Shown piece after piece: positions 9,313-18,129 of a stretch of DNA of 64,000 nucleotides. The stretch is from Falsochrobactrum ovis. Lineage in GTDB: Bacteria; Pseudomonadota; Alphaproteobacteria; Rhizobiales; Rhizobiaceae. The number at the start of each line of letters is the position of its first letter. The stretch's first letter is position 1. The notes under the pieces are model-generated. The model was not told the origin of the DNA. It searched no databases and saw nothing but the letters and a program-made list of their open reading frames with translations. Where the stretch lies: positions 44,945 to 108,944 of the forward strand of contig NZ_QLMK01000008.1 of assembly GCF_003259955.1 (NCBI RefSeq), written 5' to 3'. A program made the translations under genes and the position numbers.

Positions 9313-9358
9313 TATTATTCCCTCCCAAATAGTATTTTCCCGTTCTGTTATTCAGCTC

Positions 9359-9387
9359 TTGACACATATAGCATTAATCTCATAGCG
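9359..9387 (+). promoter_or_regulatory. Promoter candidate for the oxidoreductase operon
   Basis: TTGACA at 9359-9364 is a perfect -35 hexamer. The best -10 at a 16-17 base spacing is CATAGC or ATAGCG at 9381-9387, which is weak. The LacI palindrome follows directly, placing the operator over the start of transcription. Confidence 0.45.
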
Positions 9388-9389
9388 TC

Positions 9390-9401
9390 GTAAACGTTTA
9401 C
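9390..9401. promoter_or_regulatory. LacI-family operator palindrome
   Basis: GTAAACGTTTAC is a perfect 12-bp palindrome with the central CG typical of LacI/PurR-family operators. It lies in the 136-base space between the divergent lacI-type and oxidoreductase genes, just downstream of a TTGACA -35 element. Confidence 0.75.
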
Positions 9402-9448
9402 AGGTCGTGCGCATTAAGGAGAATGCGCGCTGTAATCGGGAGGAAATC

Positions 9449-10483
9449 GTGACATTGAATGCCGTTATATGCGGGTGCGGAGCTATGGCTAAGGGATGGC
9501 TGCGCGCAATTGGATCGTCTCCGGAATTGTCCTCAGCGATCCGCGTTGTTGGGCTGGTTGATCTGCGCCGGGAAATAGCGGAACAGCTAGCGGAAGAGTT
9601 TGACCTGTCCGACGCAATCATAGGGTCTGATCTTGCGGAAATCCTCAGGCTTACAAATGCCGATATTCTGTTTGATATTGTTGTCCCCGCGGCGCGCTTT
9701 TCAGTTGTTTCGACCGGCCTAGCGGCAGGATGTCATGTGCTGAGCGAAAAGCCGATGGCGTCATCGCTCACTGAAGCAAATCAGCTGATTGATCTGGCAA
9801 ATAAGTCCGGAAAAGTTCACGCTGTTGTACAAAACAGACGTTTTATCAAGGAGATACGCCGTTTGCGGCGTGCCGTGGAAGAGGGTTTGATTGGCGAACT
9901 CTCCGCCATACATTGTGATTTTTTTATCGGTCCACACTTTGGTGGATTTCGAGAAGAAATGCAAAATGTGTTGCTTCTCGATATGGCGATACATACTTTC
10001 GATGCGGCAAGGTTTGTGGCGGGAGAGAAGCCTGAAGCGGTCTATTGTCTTGAAACCAATCCGGCGGGGTCGTGGTATACGCATGGTGCGGCAGCCAATG
10101 CGATTTTTGAATTTTCCAACAGTGTGGTGTTTACGTATCGCGGCTCGTGGTGCGCCGAAGGAGAGCGGACGAGCTGGGAAAGTTGCTGGCGTCTCGTCGG
10201 TTCAAAAGGAATGATTACCTGGGATGGTGAGAACGAGCCTCGTGCCACCGTCGCGGGTAATGAAGAGGGGCTCTTAAAGGGCTTTGATACCGTAAACGTT
10301 TCTGAATCCATAAACGAACAGGAAACACATGGTCACGCGAGTGTTATCTCGTCGTTTCTGCATGCAATCCATAACGGAACGGTGCCCGAAACCGCGTCCG
10401 TCGACAATATCAACAGTCTGGCGATGGTGATTGGCGCGATTGAAAGTGCACGTCTGCATCAACGCGTAACAATCGCAACATGA
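9449..10483 (+). CDS. Gfo/Idh/MocA-family NAD(P)-dependent oxidoreductase
   Basis: Predicted cytoplasmic sugar or inositol-type dehydrogenase, 344 residues. The N-terminal Rossmann fold begins VICGCGAMAKGWLRAIG. The family EKP motif appears in HVLSEKPMASSL, with a C-terminal substrate domain beyond. An earlier in-frame GTG at 9407 lacks a ribosome-binding site. The GTG at 9449 has GGGAGGAAAT upstream and is chosen. It is followed after 10 bases by a TIM-barrel isomerase/epimerase. Enzymes of these two families are often paired in oxidised-sugar (for example keto-sugar) metabolism, but the substrate cannot be read from the sequence. Confidence 0.85.
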   Translation: MTLNAVICGCGAMAKGWLRAIGSSPELSSAIRVVGLVDLRREIAEQLAEEFDLSDAIIGSDLAEILRLTNADILFDIVVPAARFSVVSTGLAAGCHVLSEKPMASSLTEANQLIDLANKSGKVHAVVQNRRFIKEIRRLRRAVEEGLIGELSAIHCDFFIGPHFGGFREEMQNVLLLDMAIHTFDAARFVAGEKPEAVYCLETNPAGSWYTHGAAANAIFEFSNSVVFTYRGSWCAEGERTSWESCWRLVGSKGMITWDGENEPRATVAGNEEGLLKGFDTVNVSESINEQETHGHASVISSFLHAIHNGTVPETASVDNINSLAMVIGAIESARLHQRVTIAT

Positions 10484-10493
10484 GGTGCAAATA

Positions 10494-11396
10494 ATGAGTA
10501 ATCCGGTAAAGTCCATTCGCATCGGCACGATGGTTAACGGAACTAAGGGTGACGCCGCAAAGCGTATCGCGCAGATCGCTGATCTGGGTTTCGAGAGCTT
10601 TCAGCCCTTTTTCTGGCAAACGACAAATGGTCAGGATTTAGCAGAGCTAGGCAAACGCTGTATTGAGGCGATTGGCGATCGTGATATTACGATATCTACG
10701 CTTGGCATGTTCGGCAATCCTTTGGAAAGAACTGATATTGATCTTGAAACCCTACAAGGTTGGAAAGATTGCATCGACAATGCACATCACTTCGGTGCCA
10801 CATGTGTTGCGGGCTTTACAGGCCGTATACGCGGTAAACCACTGACGGACAGTCTGCCGCGCTATAAGGAAATTTGGAGCGAGCTTGGTAAGCGGGCTGC
10901 TGATAAGGGGATCAAAATCGCATTTGAAAATTGTGCAATGGACGGCAATTGGGCAACCGGTGATTGGAATATCGCTCATAACCCAGATGCTTGGGAACTG
11001 ATGTTCAATGAGACCCCCGATGATCACATTGGTATCGAATGGGAGCCATGCCACCAGATGGTTTATCTTATCGATCCGATACCGCAGATCCGCAAATGGG
11101 CCAGTAAAATTTTCCATGTCCATGGCAAAGATGCGACTATTCGCTGGGACGTCATTAGAGAGCATGGAATTTTCGGGAAAGAAAAATTTGTTTTCATGCG
11201 GACGCCGGGCTTTGGCGACACGAACTGGACAGATGTTATTTCAGAATTGCGTCTGGCTGGCTGGTCGGGATCAATAGACATCGAAGGTTGGCACGATCCG
11301 GTTTATCGGGATGAACTTGAAATGACCGGACAGGTGCATGCGATGAACTATCTCAAAAATTGCCGTGGCGGAACTTTCATCGCTGACCCCGAATAA
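10494..11396 (+). CDS. Sugar phosphate isomerase/epimerase (xylose isomerase-like TIM barrel)
   Basis: A 300-residue AP-endonuclease-2/xylose-isomerase-like TIM barrel. Motifs include IAFENCAMDG, IGIEWEPCHQM and KIFHVHGKDA, which supply acidic and histidine ligands of the usual metal site. The ORF can be extended to a GTG at 10485, but the ATG at 10494 has GAGGTG upstream at a suitable distance. It is in one operon with the preceding oxidoreductase. Likely an isomerase or epimerase acting on a modified sugar; the exact reaction is unknown. Confidence 0.82.
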   Translation: MSNPVKSIRIGTMVNGTKGDAAKRIAQIADLGFESFQPFFWQTTNGQDLAELGKRCIEAIGDRDITISTLGMFGNPLERTDIDLETLQGWKDCIDNAHHFGATCVAGFTGRIRGKPLTDSLPRYKEIWSELGKRAADKGIKIAFENCAMDGNWATGDWNIAHNPDAWELMFNETPDDHIGIEWEPCHQMVYLIDPIPQIRKWASKIFHVHGKDATIRWDVIREHGIFGKEKFVFMRTPGFGDTNWTDVISELRLAGWSGSIDIEGWHDPVYRDELEMTGQVHAMNYLKNCRGGTFIADPE

Positions 11397-11415
11397 CCGA
11401 CCGGTACGGCTTGAC

Positions 11416-11447
11416 AAATAAGCGGCCAGAGGAGCGGTCGCTTATTT
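11416..11447. terminator. Strong hairpin between isomerase gene and binding-protein gene
   Basis: A 12-bp stem (11416-11427 with 11436-11447, one mismatch) has an 8-base loop. The outer arms are A/T-rich, so it could terminate in either direction. It separates the two enzyme genes from the transporter genes, which may therefore have their own promoter in 11450-11570. Confidence 0.6.
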
Positions 11448-11584
11448 AGAACAGATTTTGGTAATGCGGGCACAATCTAGGATAAATCATGCTCTGCTTT
11501 TAAAAGGTTAGAACGACTTGTGTGAAGTCCTGCGGAGCATCGGAGTTCTAATTCTGTGACACGAGAACCAAAGAGGAGGAGACT

Positions 11585-12817
11585 ATGGGGATCGTAAAAT
11601 ACCTGATTGCTGGGGCTGTGGCATTTTCCAGCATTTCGTTCGTCGGATCTTCCGCTCAGGCGCAAGAGGTGACTATTAACGTATGGGCCGTGGACAGAGA
11701 CAGCCAGCCAACCCCGAATTTAGCGAAAGCATTCAATAAACTGAACAATGGTATTCGGGTCGAGTTCCGTGAGGTCCCGTTTGATGACCTCACCAGCGAA
11801 GCCATGCGGGCATATACAACAGGTAATGCGCCTGACGTTATTGCTATTGATAATCCGTACCACGCTATGTTTGCGGCACGAAACGCCTTCCTTGATCTGA
11901 CCGATAAAATTGCGGCATCAGATGTTGTGAGAACCGAGAACTATTTTCCGGGGCCACTGAAGTCGACGATGTGGGATGGCAAATATTTTGGTGTTCCCAA
12001 AGCTACCAACACCATAGCGCTCTATTACAACAAAGATATGTTTAAAGCTGCTGGTCTTGATCCTAATAGTCCGCCTCAAACCTGGGATGAACTTTATGAA
12101 GTCTCGCGTAAGCTAACGGATGCCTCAAAGGGCATATACGGCCTAGCGTTTTCTGCAAAGGCCAATGAGGAAGGAACATTCCAGTTTTTGCCATGGGTGC
12201 AGATGGGGGGCGGTTCTTATAGCAATATCAATGCGGACGGCGCTGTGGAGGCGCTGGAATTGTGGCAGAAGATTATATCCGAAAAACTCGCTTCCCCGGA
12301 TACGCTAACCCGTAGCCAATGGGATGCCACTGCCACATTCAATGCGGGGAATGCGGCTATGGCAATTTCTGGCCCATGGGAGATCGATCGTATGGTGCAA
12401 GACGCAAAATTTGACTGGGGTGTAGCACTACTTCCCGTACCGAGTGCAGATGCTCCGCGATCATCGGCTATGGGAGATTACAACTGGGCGATTTTCTCCA
12501 ACAGCAAGCATCCGAACGAGGCATTCAAGGTAATTGAATATTTCGTGTCTCAGGACAAGGATATGTTTGGCAATTTTGGGCAGTTGCCTGCTCGCTCTGA
12601 TATCCCCGCGCCGACGACGGGTAACGAAAAGAAGGACGCAGCTCTTAAAGTCTTTGTTGAGCAGTTGCAATATGCCCAACCCCGTGGGCCATCGCCCGAA
12701 TGGCCAAAGATTTCCAAAGCTGTGCAGGATGCTATTCAGGCTGCCCTGACCGGGCAAATGTCGTCAAAAGAAGCGCTCGATCAGGCTGCTGAAAAGATCA
12801 AGCGCATCGAAGGCTGA
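11585..12817 (+). CDS. Extracellular sugar-binding protein (CUT1 family)
   Basis: Periplasmic solute-binding protein, 410 residues, of the MalE/UgpB family. The signal peptide covers about residues 1-27 with cleavage after SSAQA. The mature protein contains the family signature around [18 protein letters not shown], and [19 protein letters not shown]. The ATG at 11585 has AGGAGGAG immediately upstream. It is followed by two permease genes and an ATPase gene, making a complete importer. Substrate is unknown; CUT1 systems usually take di- or oligosaccharides or glycosides. Confidence 0.88.
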   Translation: MGIVKYLIAGAVAFSSISFVGSSAQAQEVTINVWAVDRDSQPTPNLAKAFNKLNNGIRVEFREVPFDDLTSEAMRAYTTGNAPDVIAIDNPYHAMFAARNAFLDLTDKIAASDVVRTENYFPGPLKSTMWDGKYFGVPKATNTIALYYNKDMFKAAGLDPNSPPQTWDELYEVSRKLTDASKGIYGLAFSAKANEEGTFQFLPWVQMGGGSYSNINADGAVEALELWQKIISEKLASPDTLTRSQWDATATFNAGNAAMAISGPWEIDRMVQDAKFDWGVALLPVPSADAPRSSAMGDYNWAIFSNSKHPNEAFKVIEYFVSQDKDMFGNFGQLPARSDIPAPTTGNEKKDAALKVFVEQLQYAQPRGPSPEWPKISKAVQDAIQAALTGQMSSKEALDQAAEKIKRIEG

Positions 12818-12822
12818 CTCTG

Positions 12823-12854
12823 AAGCTGGCCATACTTGGACGGCCAGCTTTTCT
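12823..12854 (+). terminator. Hairpin with T-run after the CUT1 binding-protein gene
   Basis: A perfect 9-bp stem (12823-12831 with 12842-12850) is followed by TTTTCT, six bases after the binding-protein stop codon. It is a classical intrinsic terminator shape and would act as a partial terminator inside the transporter operon. Confidence 0.75.
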
Positions 12855-12933
12855 CAAAAAACGACCTTTATCCTCCCGGAGGGCTGCCCGTCGTTTGACG
12901 ATGGGTGGCCCGACCGGAACAAAGGGGTGTCCG

Positions 12934-13836
12934 ATGAAGAAAATATTTTCCAGCATAAGAGATGGTCGCGGCTTCGATATAGCATTAGTAGCCGTACCGT
13001 TTGCATTTCTCTTTGCGCTGGCTGGCTTGCCGCTTTTCTACAACGTTATCATGAGTTTTCAGGAAGTCGACATGTTCAGTCTTGGCACATTTGCCAGACC
13101 TTTTGTTGGCTTTAAGAATTATATTGACTTGTTCCGACAGCCAGAAACCTTACCGATCCTGTTCAATACGCTCATTTTTGTTGTCGCATCCATCGCAGGT
13201 CAATTTGTGATCGGCTTCGGATTGGCTCTTTTCTTCTGGACAAATTTTCCGGGATCGACCTGGTTGCGTGGCTTATTTCTCGTCTCATGGGTTATGCCGG
13301 GTCTGGTCGTTGGTGCCGTATGGAATTGGATATTGTCTGGTGATTTCGGGGTGCTTAATTTTCTGCTGCGTGAAAGTGGAATTATTGACAGCAATATTTT
13401 CTGGCGCTCGGATCCCGACTTTTCATTATGGTCGGTTGTTATAGCTAATGTTTGGCTCGGCACATCATTCAATATGATATTGCTGTCAGTTGGATTGGCT
13501 GCGATACCTGCCGATCTCTATGAAGCAGCAGAATTGGACGGCGCAAATGCCTGGCAACGATTTTACACGATAACCTTGCCGATGATGCGCTCTACAATTG
13601 GCGCCATCATCGCATTGGGGCTGATTTTTACCCTACAGCAATTTGATCTTTTCGCAGCTATTACCGATGGTGGGCCGAATAATACATCGAATGTTGCTCA
13701 ATACTGGGCGTGGGACTTGTCATTCCGTCAATATGACTTTGGTAAAGGTGCCACTATTTCGGTTATTATGATTGTTTTCGTTATGCTTGCGTCTGCTATT
13801 TATGTGCGCTCAACCCGTCATGAGGTGCGCGGATGA
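12934..13836 (+). CDS. Sugar ABC transporter permease, MalF/LplB type
   Basis: Inner-membrane permease, 300 residues, with about six hydrophobic segments. The cytoplasmic EAA loop that contacts the ATPase is EAAELDGANAWQRFYTITLP. An upstream ATG at 12895 is in frame, but the ATG at 12934 starts with the usual MKK and has AAAGGGGTG upstream. Its stop overlaps the start of the next permease (ATGA), indicating translational coupling. Confidence 0.88.
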   Translation: MKKIFSSIRDGRGFDIALVAVPFAFLFALAGLPLFYNVIMSFQEVDMFSLGTFARPFVGFKNYIDLFRQPETLPILFNTLIFVVASIAGQFVIGFGLALFFWTNFPGSTWLRGLFLVSWVMPGLVVGAVWNWILSGDFGVLNFLLRESGIIDSNIFWRSDPDFSLWSVVIANVWLGTSFNMILLSVGLAAIPADLYEAAELDGANAWQRFYTITLPMMRSTIGAIIALGLIFTLQQFDLFAAITDGGPNNTSNVAQYWAWDLSFRQYDFGKGATISVIMIVFVMLASAIYVRSTRHEVRG

Positions 13837-14660
13837 GTATGAAAAGTCGCAATCGCATCATGCTCTTGATCGCTCTTGTGTTGGCGGCGATCTATCTTTT
13901 CCCGCTTTACTGGATGTATATAACATCTCTTAAAACTGGTTCGGAAATGTTTGCCAATCCTCCGACGCTTCTGCCGCATTCAGCGCAATGGGATACATAT
14001 TGCCATGTCTGGCAAAGCCGAAATATGGGGCGCTATCTTTGGAACTCCACCATCATAGCTTTAGGCGCGGTTAGCCTGATTACAATCCTCGGTGTAGGCT
14101 GCGCGTATGTGCTTGCGCGGTATCGTAATGTCTGGGTCGATATTGGGCTGTTTCTCATTCTGATGTTTCAGGTTTTGCCAGCGTCCCTTATGATTACTCC
14201 GATTTTTGTCGGTTTTTCTCAGCTTGGCCTTCTTGGCTATCCCCGATTTGCTGTTGTACTTGCGATTGCCGCAAAAAGCATGCCGTTTTTTGTGGTTTTG
14301 GTGAGGGCGACGTTCATGGCTGTGCCGCAGGAACTTGAGGAGGCTGCGCTTGTAGACGGTAATTCGCGGGTAGGGGCCTTTTTTTATATTGTATTGCCGC
14401 TCGCCCGTAATGGAATTCTTGTCAGCGCGATCCTGATTTTCATGCAGGCTTTTGGCGAATTCGTCTATTCGAAATCGATCATTCAAGCGGTGGAGCTACA
14501 ACCGGCAAGTGTTGGTCTTAATTCTTTCATGGGTCCCAATACAAGTGAATGGAATAATATCATGGCTTACGCGGCCATGTATGTGACTCCCATTCTTGCT
14601 CTGTTCATCCTCTTGCAGCGCCGCATCGTATCCGGCCTAACCTCGGGAGCGCTCAAATGA
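13833..14660 (+). CDS. Sugar ABC transporter permease, MalG type
   Basis: Second inner-membrane permease of the importer, 275 residues. It has a first transmembrane segment at about residues 9-29 and the EAA loop EEAALVDGNSRVGAFFYIVL. The start overlaps the previous stop, and its own stop overlaps the ATPase start (both ATGA), so the three genes are tightly coupled. Confidence 0.88.
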   Translation: MSMKSRNRIMLLIALVLAAIYLFPLYWMYITSLKTGSEMFANPPTLLPHSAQWDTYCHVWQSRNMGRYLWNSTIIALGAVSLITILGVGCAYVLARYRNVWVDIGLFLILMFQVLPASLMITPIFVGFSQLGLLGYPRFAVVLAIAAKSMPFFVVLVRATFMAVPQELEEAALVDGNSRVGAFFYIVLPLARNGILVSAILIFMQAFGEFVYSKSIIQAVELQPASVGLNSFMGPNTSEWNNIMAYAAMYVTPILALFILLQRRIVSGLTSGALK

Positions 14661-15730
14661 TCCTGCAGATCGAATTATCCAACGTAAACAAATATTATGG
14701 TAATTTTCACGCCCTAAAGAATATCAATCTAGCTATCGAGAAAGGCACATTCGTAGCTCTTGTCGGGCCATCAGGCTGCGGTAAGTCTACTCTGCTGCGC
14801 TCGCTTGCCGGACTGGAAAGCATTTCCGCAGGAGACGTGCGGATCGCGGGCGCTCTGATGAACGGTGTACCGCCCCGCAAACGCGATGTAGCTATGGTTT
14901 TCCAATCCTACGCACTCTATCCGCACATGACGGTTGAGCAGAATCTTACTTATTCCCTGAAGGTACGAGGTGTGAATAAGGCAGATGCACGCAAGGCTGC
15001 GGAAGACGTGGCCGCAACAACTGGCCTTTCCCATCTTATGAAACGGTATCCGCGCGAGTTGTCGGGTGGCCAGCGGCAGCGTGTTGCAATGAGCCGCGCG
15101 ATTATTCGAAATCCGCAGGCTTTCTTGTTTGATGAACCACTATCAAATCTTGATGCAGCCTTGCGTGTACACATGCGTAAGGAAATCCGCGCATTGCATG
15201 ATCGGCTGCATGCGACATCAGTTTATGTAACACATGATCAAATTGAAGCCATGACCATGGCTGACCATGTGGTAGTGATGAAAGATGGCGTGATTGAACA
15301 GCAAGGTGCCCCTATTGAGCTTTATGAAAAGCCGGTCAACCGCTTCGTAGCCGGTTTTATCGGCTCGCCAGCGATGAATTTTATTCCTGCAACTGTTGGT
15401 GCAGATGGACAAGCGCTGATGCTGGAACTCGGCGCAGGAGCGGAAAAGCCATTGCGTTCGCCCCAGGCTTTACGCCCGGGCCAGAGGCTTATTGTAGGAG
15501 TTCGGCCAGAACATATTAGTCTGGCCCCATGGGGTGATGGACGTCTCAATCTTGAAGTGTCAATTGTCGAAACAACAGGCTCATCGACATATGTTTCCTT
15601 TCGGACAGATCCCGAAGTTTCTTTTGTCCATCAGGGACAGAGCAATGTCAGGGTAGGCGATCAGGTTGGGCTTTCATTTGATTTGTCCGTCATGCATCTG
15701 TTTGATGAACAGACCGGACATCGCATCTGA
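14657..15730 (+). CDS. Sugar ABC transporter ATP-binding protein, MalK/UgpC type
   Basis: Cytoplasmic ATPase, 357 residues. Walker A GPSGCGKST, signature LSGGQRQRVAMSRAI and Walker B LFDEPLSNLD are all intact. A C-terminal TOBE/MalK regulatory domain follows (about 240-350, with VGVRPEHI). It starts by ATGA overlap with the second permease. It is the last gene before the insertion sequence; 88 bases without coding signal separate it from the element, so any further operon genes have been lost or displaced. Confidence 0.9.
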   Translation: MILQIELSNVNKYYGNFHALKNINLAIEKGTFVALVGPSGCGKSTLLRSLAGLESISAGDVRIAGALMNGVPPRKRDVAMVFQSYALYPHMTVEQNLTYSLKVRGVNKADARKAAEDVAATTGLSHLMKRYPRELSGGQRQRVAMSRAIIRNPQAFLFDEPLSNLDAALRVHMRKEIRALHDRLHATSVYVTHDQIEAMTMADHVVVMKDGVIEQQGAPIELYEKPVNRFVAGFIGSPAMNFIPATVGADGQALMLELGAGAEKPLRSPQALRPGQRLIVGVRPEHISLAPWGDGRLNLEVSIVETTGSSTYVSFRTDPEVSFVHQGQSNVRVGDQVGLSFDLSVMHLFDEQTGHRI

Positions 15731-15881
15731 ACTCAAGAAAGTTGCGCAGATCGCAGTTGCTTCAGCGGCTAAGGGAGGTTCCAAGTCGCTGTCGTAATCG
15801 AAATTGCCGAGGTAGGGCTGATCCACCCCCATTGAACGGGTCCACCTTGAAGTATGGTTTTGACCATGAAGGAGGACCACA

Positions 15882-16160
15882 ATGGCAAACAAGCGACACA
15901 AGCCCGACGAGATCGTCACGAAGCTTCGGCAGGTTGAGGTTTTGCGCGGCCAAGGCATGGCGATGGCGGATGCCGTTCGCCAGATCGGCGTTTCCGAACT
16001 GACGTTCTACCGGTGGCGCAAGCAATATGGCGGCATGAGCCGTGACCAGCTTCGGCAGTTGAAGGATCTCCAGAAGGAGAACGAACGGCTTCGCAAGGCG
16101 GTGGCCGATCTGACGCTGGACAAGCTGATCCTGACGGAGGCTGCGCGGGGAAACTTCTGA
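15882..16160 (+). CDS. IS3-family transposase subunit OrfA
   Basis: 92-residue helix-turn-helix protein that recognises the IS ends. The HTH (about 8-45) includes MADAVRQIGVSELTFYRWRK. A leucine-zipper-like stretch follows (LRQLKDLQKENERLRKAVADL). The ATG at 15882 has AAGGAGG about 8 bases upstream. The frame ends two codons after a slippery heptamer, so OrfA also serves as the N-terminus of a frameshifted OrfAB transposase. Confidence 0.92.
   Translation: MANKRHKPDEIVTKLRQVEVLRGQGMAMADAVRQIGVSELTFYRWRKQYGGMSRDQLRQLKDLQKENERLRKAVADLTLDKLILTEAARGNF
16148..16154 (+). promoter_or_regulatory. Programmed -1 ribosomal frameshift site
   Basis: GGGAAAC is read as G GGA AAC in the orfA frame and fits the X XXY YYZ slippery rule exactly. 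It lies two codons before the orfA stop. A -1 slip gives GGG AAA CTT, which continues into OrfB as GKLLSPSRRR. Confidence 0.75.
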
Positions 16161-17065
16161 GCCCCTCGCGTCGCCGTGCCTGCATCGACCATGTTCGCTC
16201 GGTTCTGCCGAAGCGCGTGTCGGAGCGCCGGGTATGCCTCGTGCTTGGGCAGCATCGCTCCACGCAGCGGCGTATTCCTCGCGGCCGGGACGACGAGCAG
16301 CAACTGACCGAGGACATCGTTGCACTGGCCCGCCGCTATGGCCGCTACGGCTATCGCAAGATCGCCGAGCTTCTGCGCAGCCAGATGGGCTGGGTGGTCA
16401 ACGACAAGCGGGTCGAGCGCATCTGGCGGCAAGAGGGGCTGAAGGTTCCAGCCAAACAACCGAAGAAAGGCCGGCTCTGGCTCGCCGACGGATCATGCAT
16501 CCGCCTGCGCGCCGAGCGGCCCAACCATGTCTGGTCCTACGACTTCGTCGAGGACCGCACTCATGACGGAAGGAAGTACCGCATGCTTAACGTGATCGAC
16601 GAGTTCACGCATGAGGCGCTGGCGATCCGCATCGATCGCAAGCTCAACTCCACCGACGTCATCGACGTCCTGTCCGACCTGTTCATCCTGCGCGGCGTGC
16701 CTGAGCACATCCGTTCCGACAACGGCCCGGAGTTCATCGCCACGGCCGTGCAGGACTGGATCACCGCCGTCGGGGCGAAGACTGCCTACATCGCACCCGG
16801 AAGCCCATGGGAGAATGGCTACATCGAGAGCTTCAATGCTCGCCTGCGCGACGAACTCCTCGAAGGCGAGATCTTCTACACGCTCAAAGAGGCCAGGATC
16901 ATCGTGGAAAGCTGGCGTCGGCATTACAACACCGTGCGTCCGCATGGATCGCTCGGCTACAAGCCGCCGGCGCCGGAGGTCTTCATCCCGGCATTCGCGC
17001 GGGCGGCCCTGCAACCCCAACCAGCGATGCCGCCCGCGCTGGCGCCACGACCATCATTGCACTAA
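16148..17065 (+). CDS. IS3-family transposase OrfB (DDE integrase domain), made by -1 frameshift
   Basis: Catalytic part of the transposase. It has an HTH_21 segment near the start (GRYGYRKIAELLRSQMGWVVNDKRVERIWRQ region) and an rve/DDE core. The first Asp is in HVWSYDFVEDRT, the second in SDNGPEF, and the Glu in ENGYIESFNARLRDE. The listed start is the frameshift site, not an initiation codon; the first GTG in frame is at 16217. No internal stop is seen, so the element may be active. Confidence 0.9.
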   Translation, partial: GKLLSPSRRRACIDHVRSVLPKRVSERRVCLVLGQHRSTQRRIPRGRDDEQQLTEDIVALARRYGRYGYRKIAELLRSQMGWVVNDKRVERIWRQEGLKVPAKQPKKGRLWLADGSCIRLRAERPNHVWSYDFVEDRTHDGRKYRMLNVIDEFTHEALAIRIDRKLNSTDVIDVLSDLFILRGVPEHIRSDNGPEFIATAVQDWITAVGAKTAYIAPGSPWENGYIESFNARLRDELLEGEIFYTLKEARIIVESWRRHYNTVRPHGSLGYKPPAPEVFIPAFARAALQPQPAMPPALAPRPSLH

Positions 17066-17100
17066 CAATCAAATTGGACCCGTCCGTGGGGGCCGATCAG

Positions 17101-18072
17101 CTTGCTGCCATCAGCGCCATTATTGCAGCCGGTTGCGCTTGGGCGCCAGCGCAATCTGACTGGGCTAAACTGTCCCCATCGGTCAATACGCTATTGCTGA
17201 TCTGCGCGGTAACCGCGCCGGTTTCACTCCTGGCTGATCTTCACCAGCCGGGGAGATTTTGGCATTTTTATACCAATTTCACGCCGTGGTCTTGGATGTC
17301 CTGGGGCGCAGTTTTACTGCCAATCTTTGCCGGACTTTCTGTGGTATTCTGTGCTTTATGGTGGCTCGGCTGGCAAAGGCTTCAGCGTTTAGTTGCGCTT
17401 GCGCTGATTGTTTCAGCAATCTCTATCCTGATCTATACCGGATCTGAGATAATGGTTCTTCGTTCGCGCCCATTATGGCATACCTATTTTGTGCCGATTA
17501 ATTTAGCGCTGACAGCATGGCTGGCCACAATTGGCGGCATGATCCTGATTGCAAAATTCCTGCCTCGTCATTTTCCTCCGCTGCCAGAAAAACCAGTGCT
17601 GATCTTGGCATCGCTGGCCGCGATATCGTTGATTATAACGGCTCTTTGCTGGGGAATTCTCGGCGTTGCGGGGCATGAACCATCATTCGCTTATGCCTAT
17701 GCGCTATTTGCTCAATATCCGGCATGGCGCTTAAGCCTCATTGGCTCGATTGCTGCTGGTTTGCTCGTTGTGGCCATGCTGTGGTTCTGGAGCCGACGTG
17801 AAACCGGTTGGTTCTTTCAGTTCTTTCTTGCTGTGCTGTTGCTTGGATCGGCTTGGGTTTTCCGCTGGGTGATCTTTATGAACGTACAGAGCGTACCAAA
17901 ATATGGTGCCGGCCTGTATCTCTATACGATGCCATTGGGTGCAGATGGCTTGCTTGGCATTGTGGGCATTTTCGGATTGTTCATTGCGATGATTGCGATC
18001 GTCACTTTCGCCCTCTCAGTTTTCCCTAAAAGCCCGTTTCTGAAGAGCAAACAGTATAATTTCCAGTCTTAA
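17101..18072 (+). pseudogene. ttrC: Tetrathionate reductase membrane subunit TtrC, 5' end removed by the IS
   Basis: About 323 residues of an NrfD/PsrC-family quinol-oxidising membrane subunit with eight or so hydrophobic segments. The TtrC-like block LLADLHQPGRFWHFY is near its start and MPLGADGLLGIVG near its end. Compared with the TtrC of about 340 residues known from Salmonella, roughly the first 20 residues are missing. The frame runs directly out of the IS right end and has no start codon or ribosome-binding site of its own. TtrB, normally encoded just upstream, is absent. The product is unlikely to be made in functional form. Confidence 0.8.
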
Positions 18073-18129
18073 TACGCATCTGACCGAAAATTGTATGGCA
18101 GTTGACGGGTTGTGCTTAAAGGTAAGATC

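Larger units (their letters stand above)
15819..17099 (+). mobile_element. IS3-family insertion sequence, IS407-like, about 1.28 kb
   Basis: Two overlapping transposase frames are bounded by imperfect terminal inverted repeats. The left end begins TGATCCACCCCCATTG at 15819. The reverse complement of the right end begins TGATCGGCCCCCACGG, ending at 17099, and both ends share ACGGGTCC. The element is clearly more GC-rich than its neighbours. The flanking tetranucleotides differ (GGGC on the left, GCTT on the right), so no target-site duplication is visible. This suggests a deletion or recombination next to the element rather than a simple insertion. Confidence 0.88.

Noticed and set aside
8293-15730. 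Identification as the trehalose thu system of rhizobia
   Set aside because: The importer layout and a Gfo/Idh/MocA gene recall thuEFGK-AB, but the gene order differs, there is no thuA-like gene, and an isomerase/epimerase is present. No gene symbols were assigned.
15762-16325. 187-codon minus-strand frame over the insertion sequence
   Set aside because: It is antisense to orfA/orfB and typical of the long spurious frames found in GC-rich transposase genes.
15819-17099. Composite transposon formed with the IS at the right edge
   Set aside because: The two elements belong to different IS groups (IS407-like and IS2-like) with unrelated ends, so they would not mobilise the intervening DNA together.
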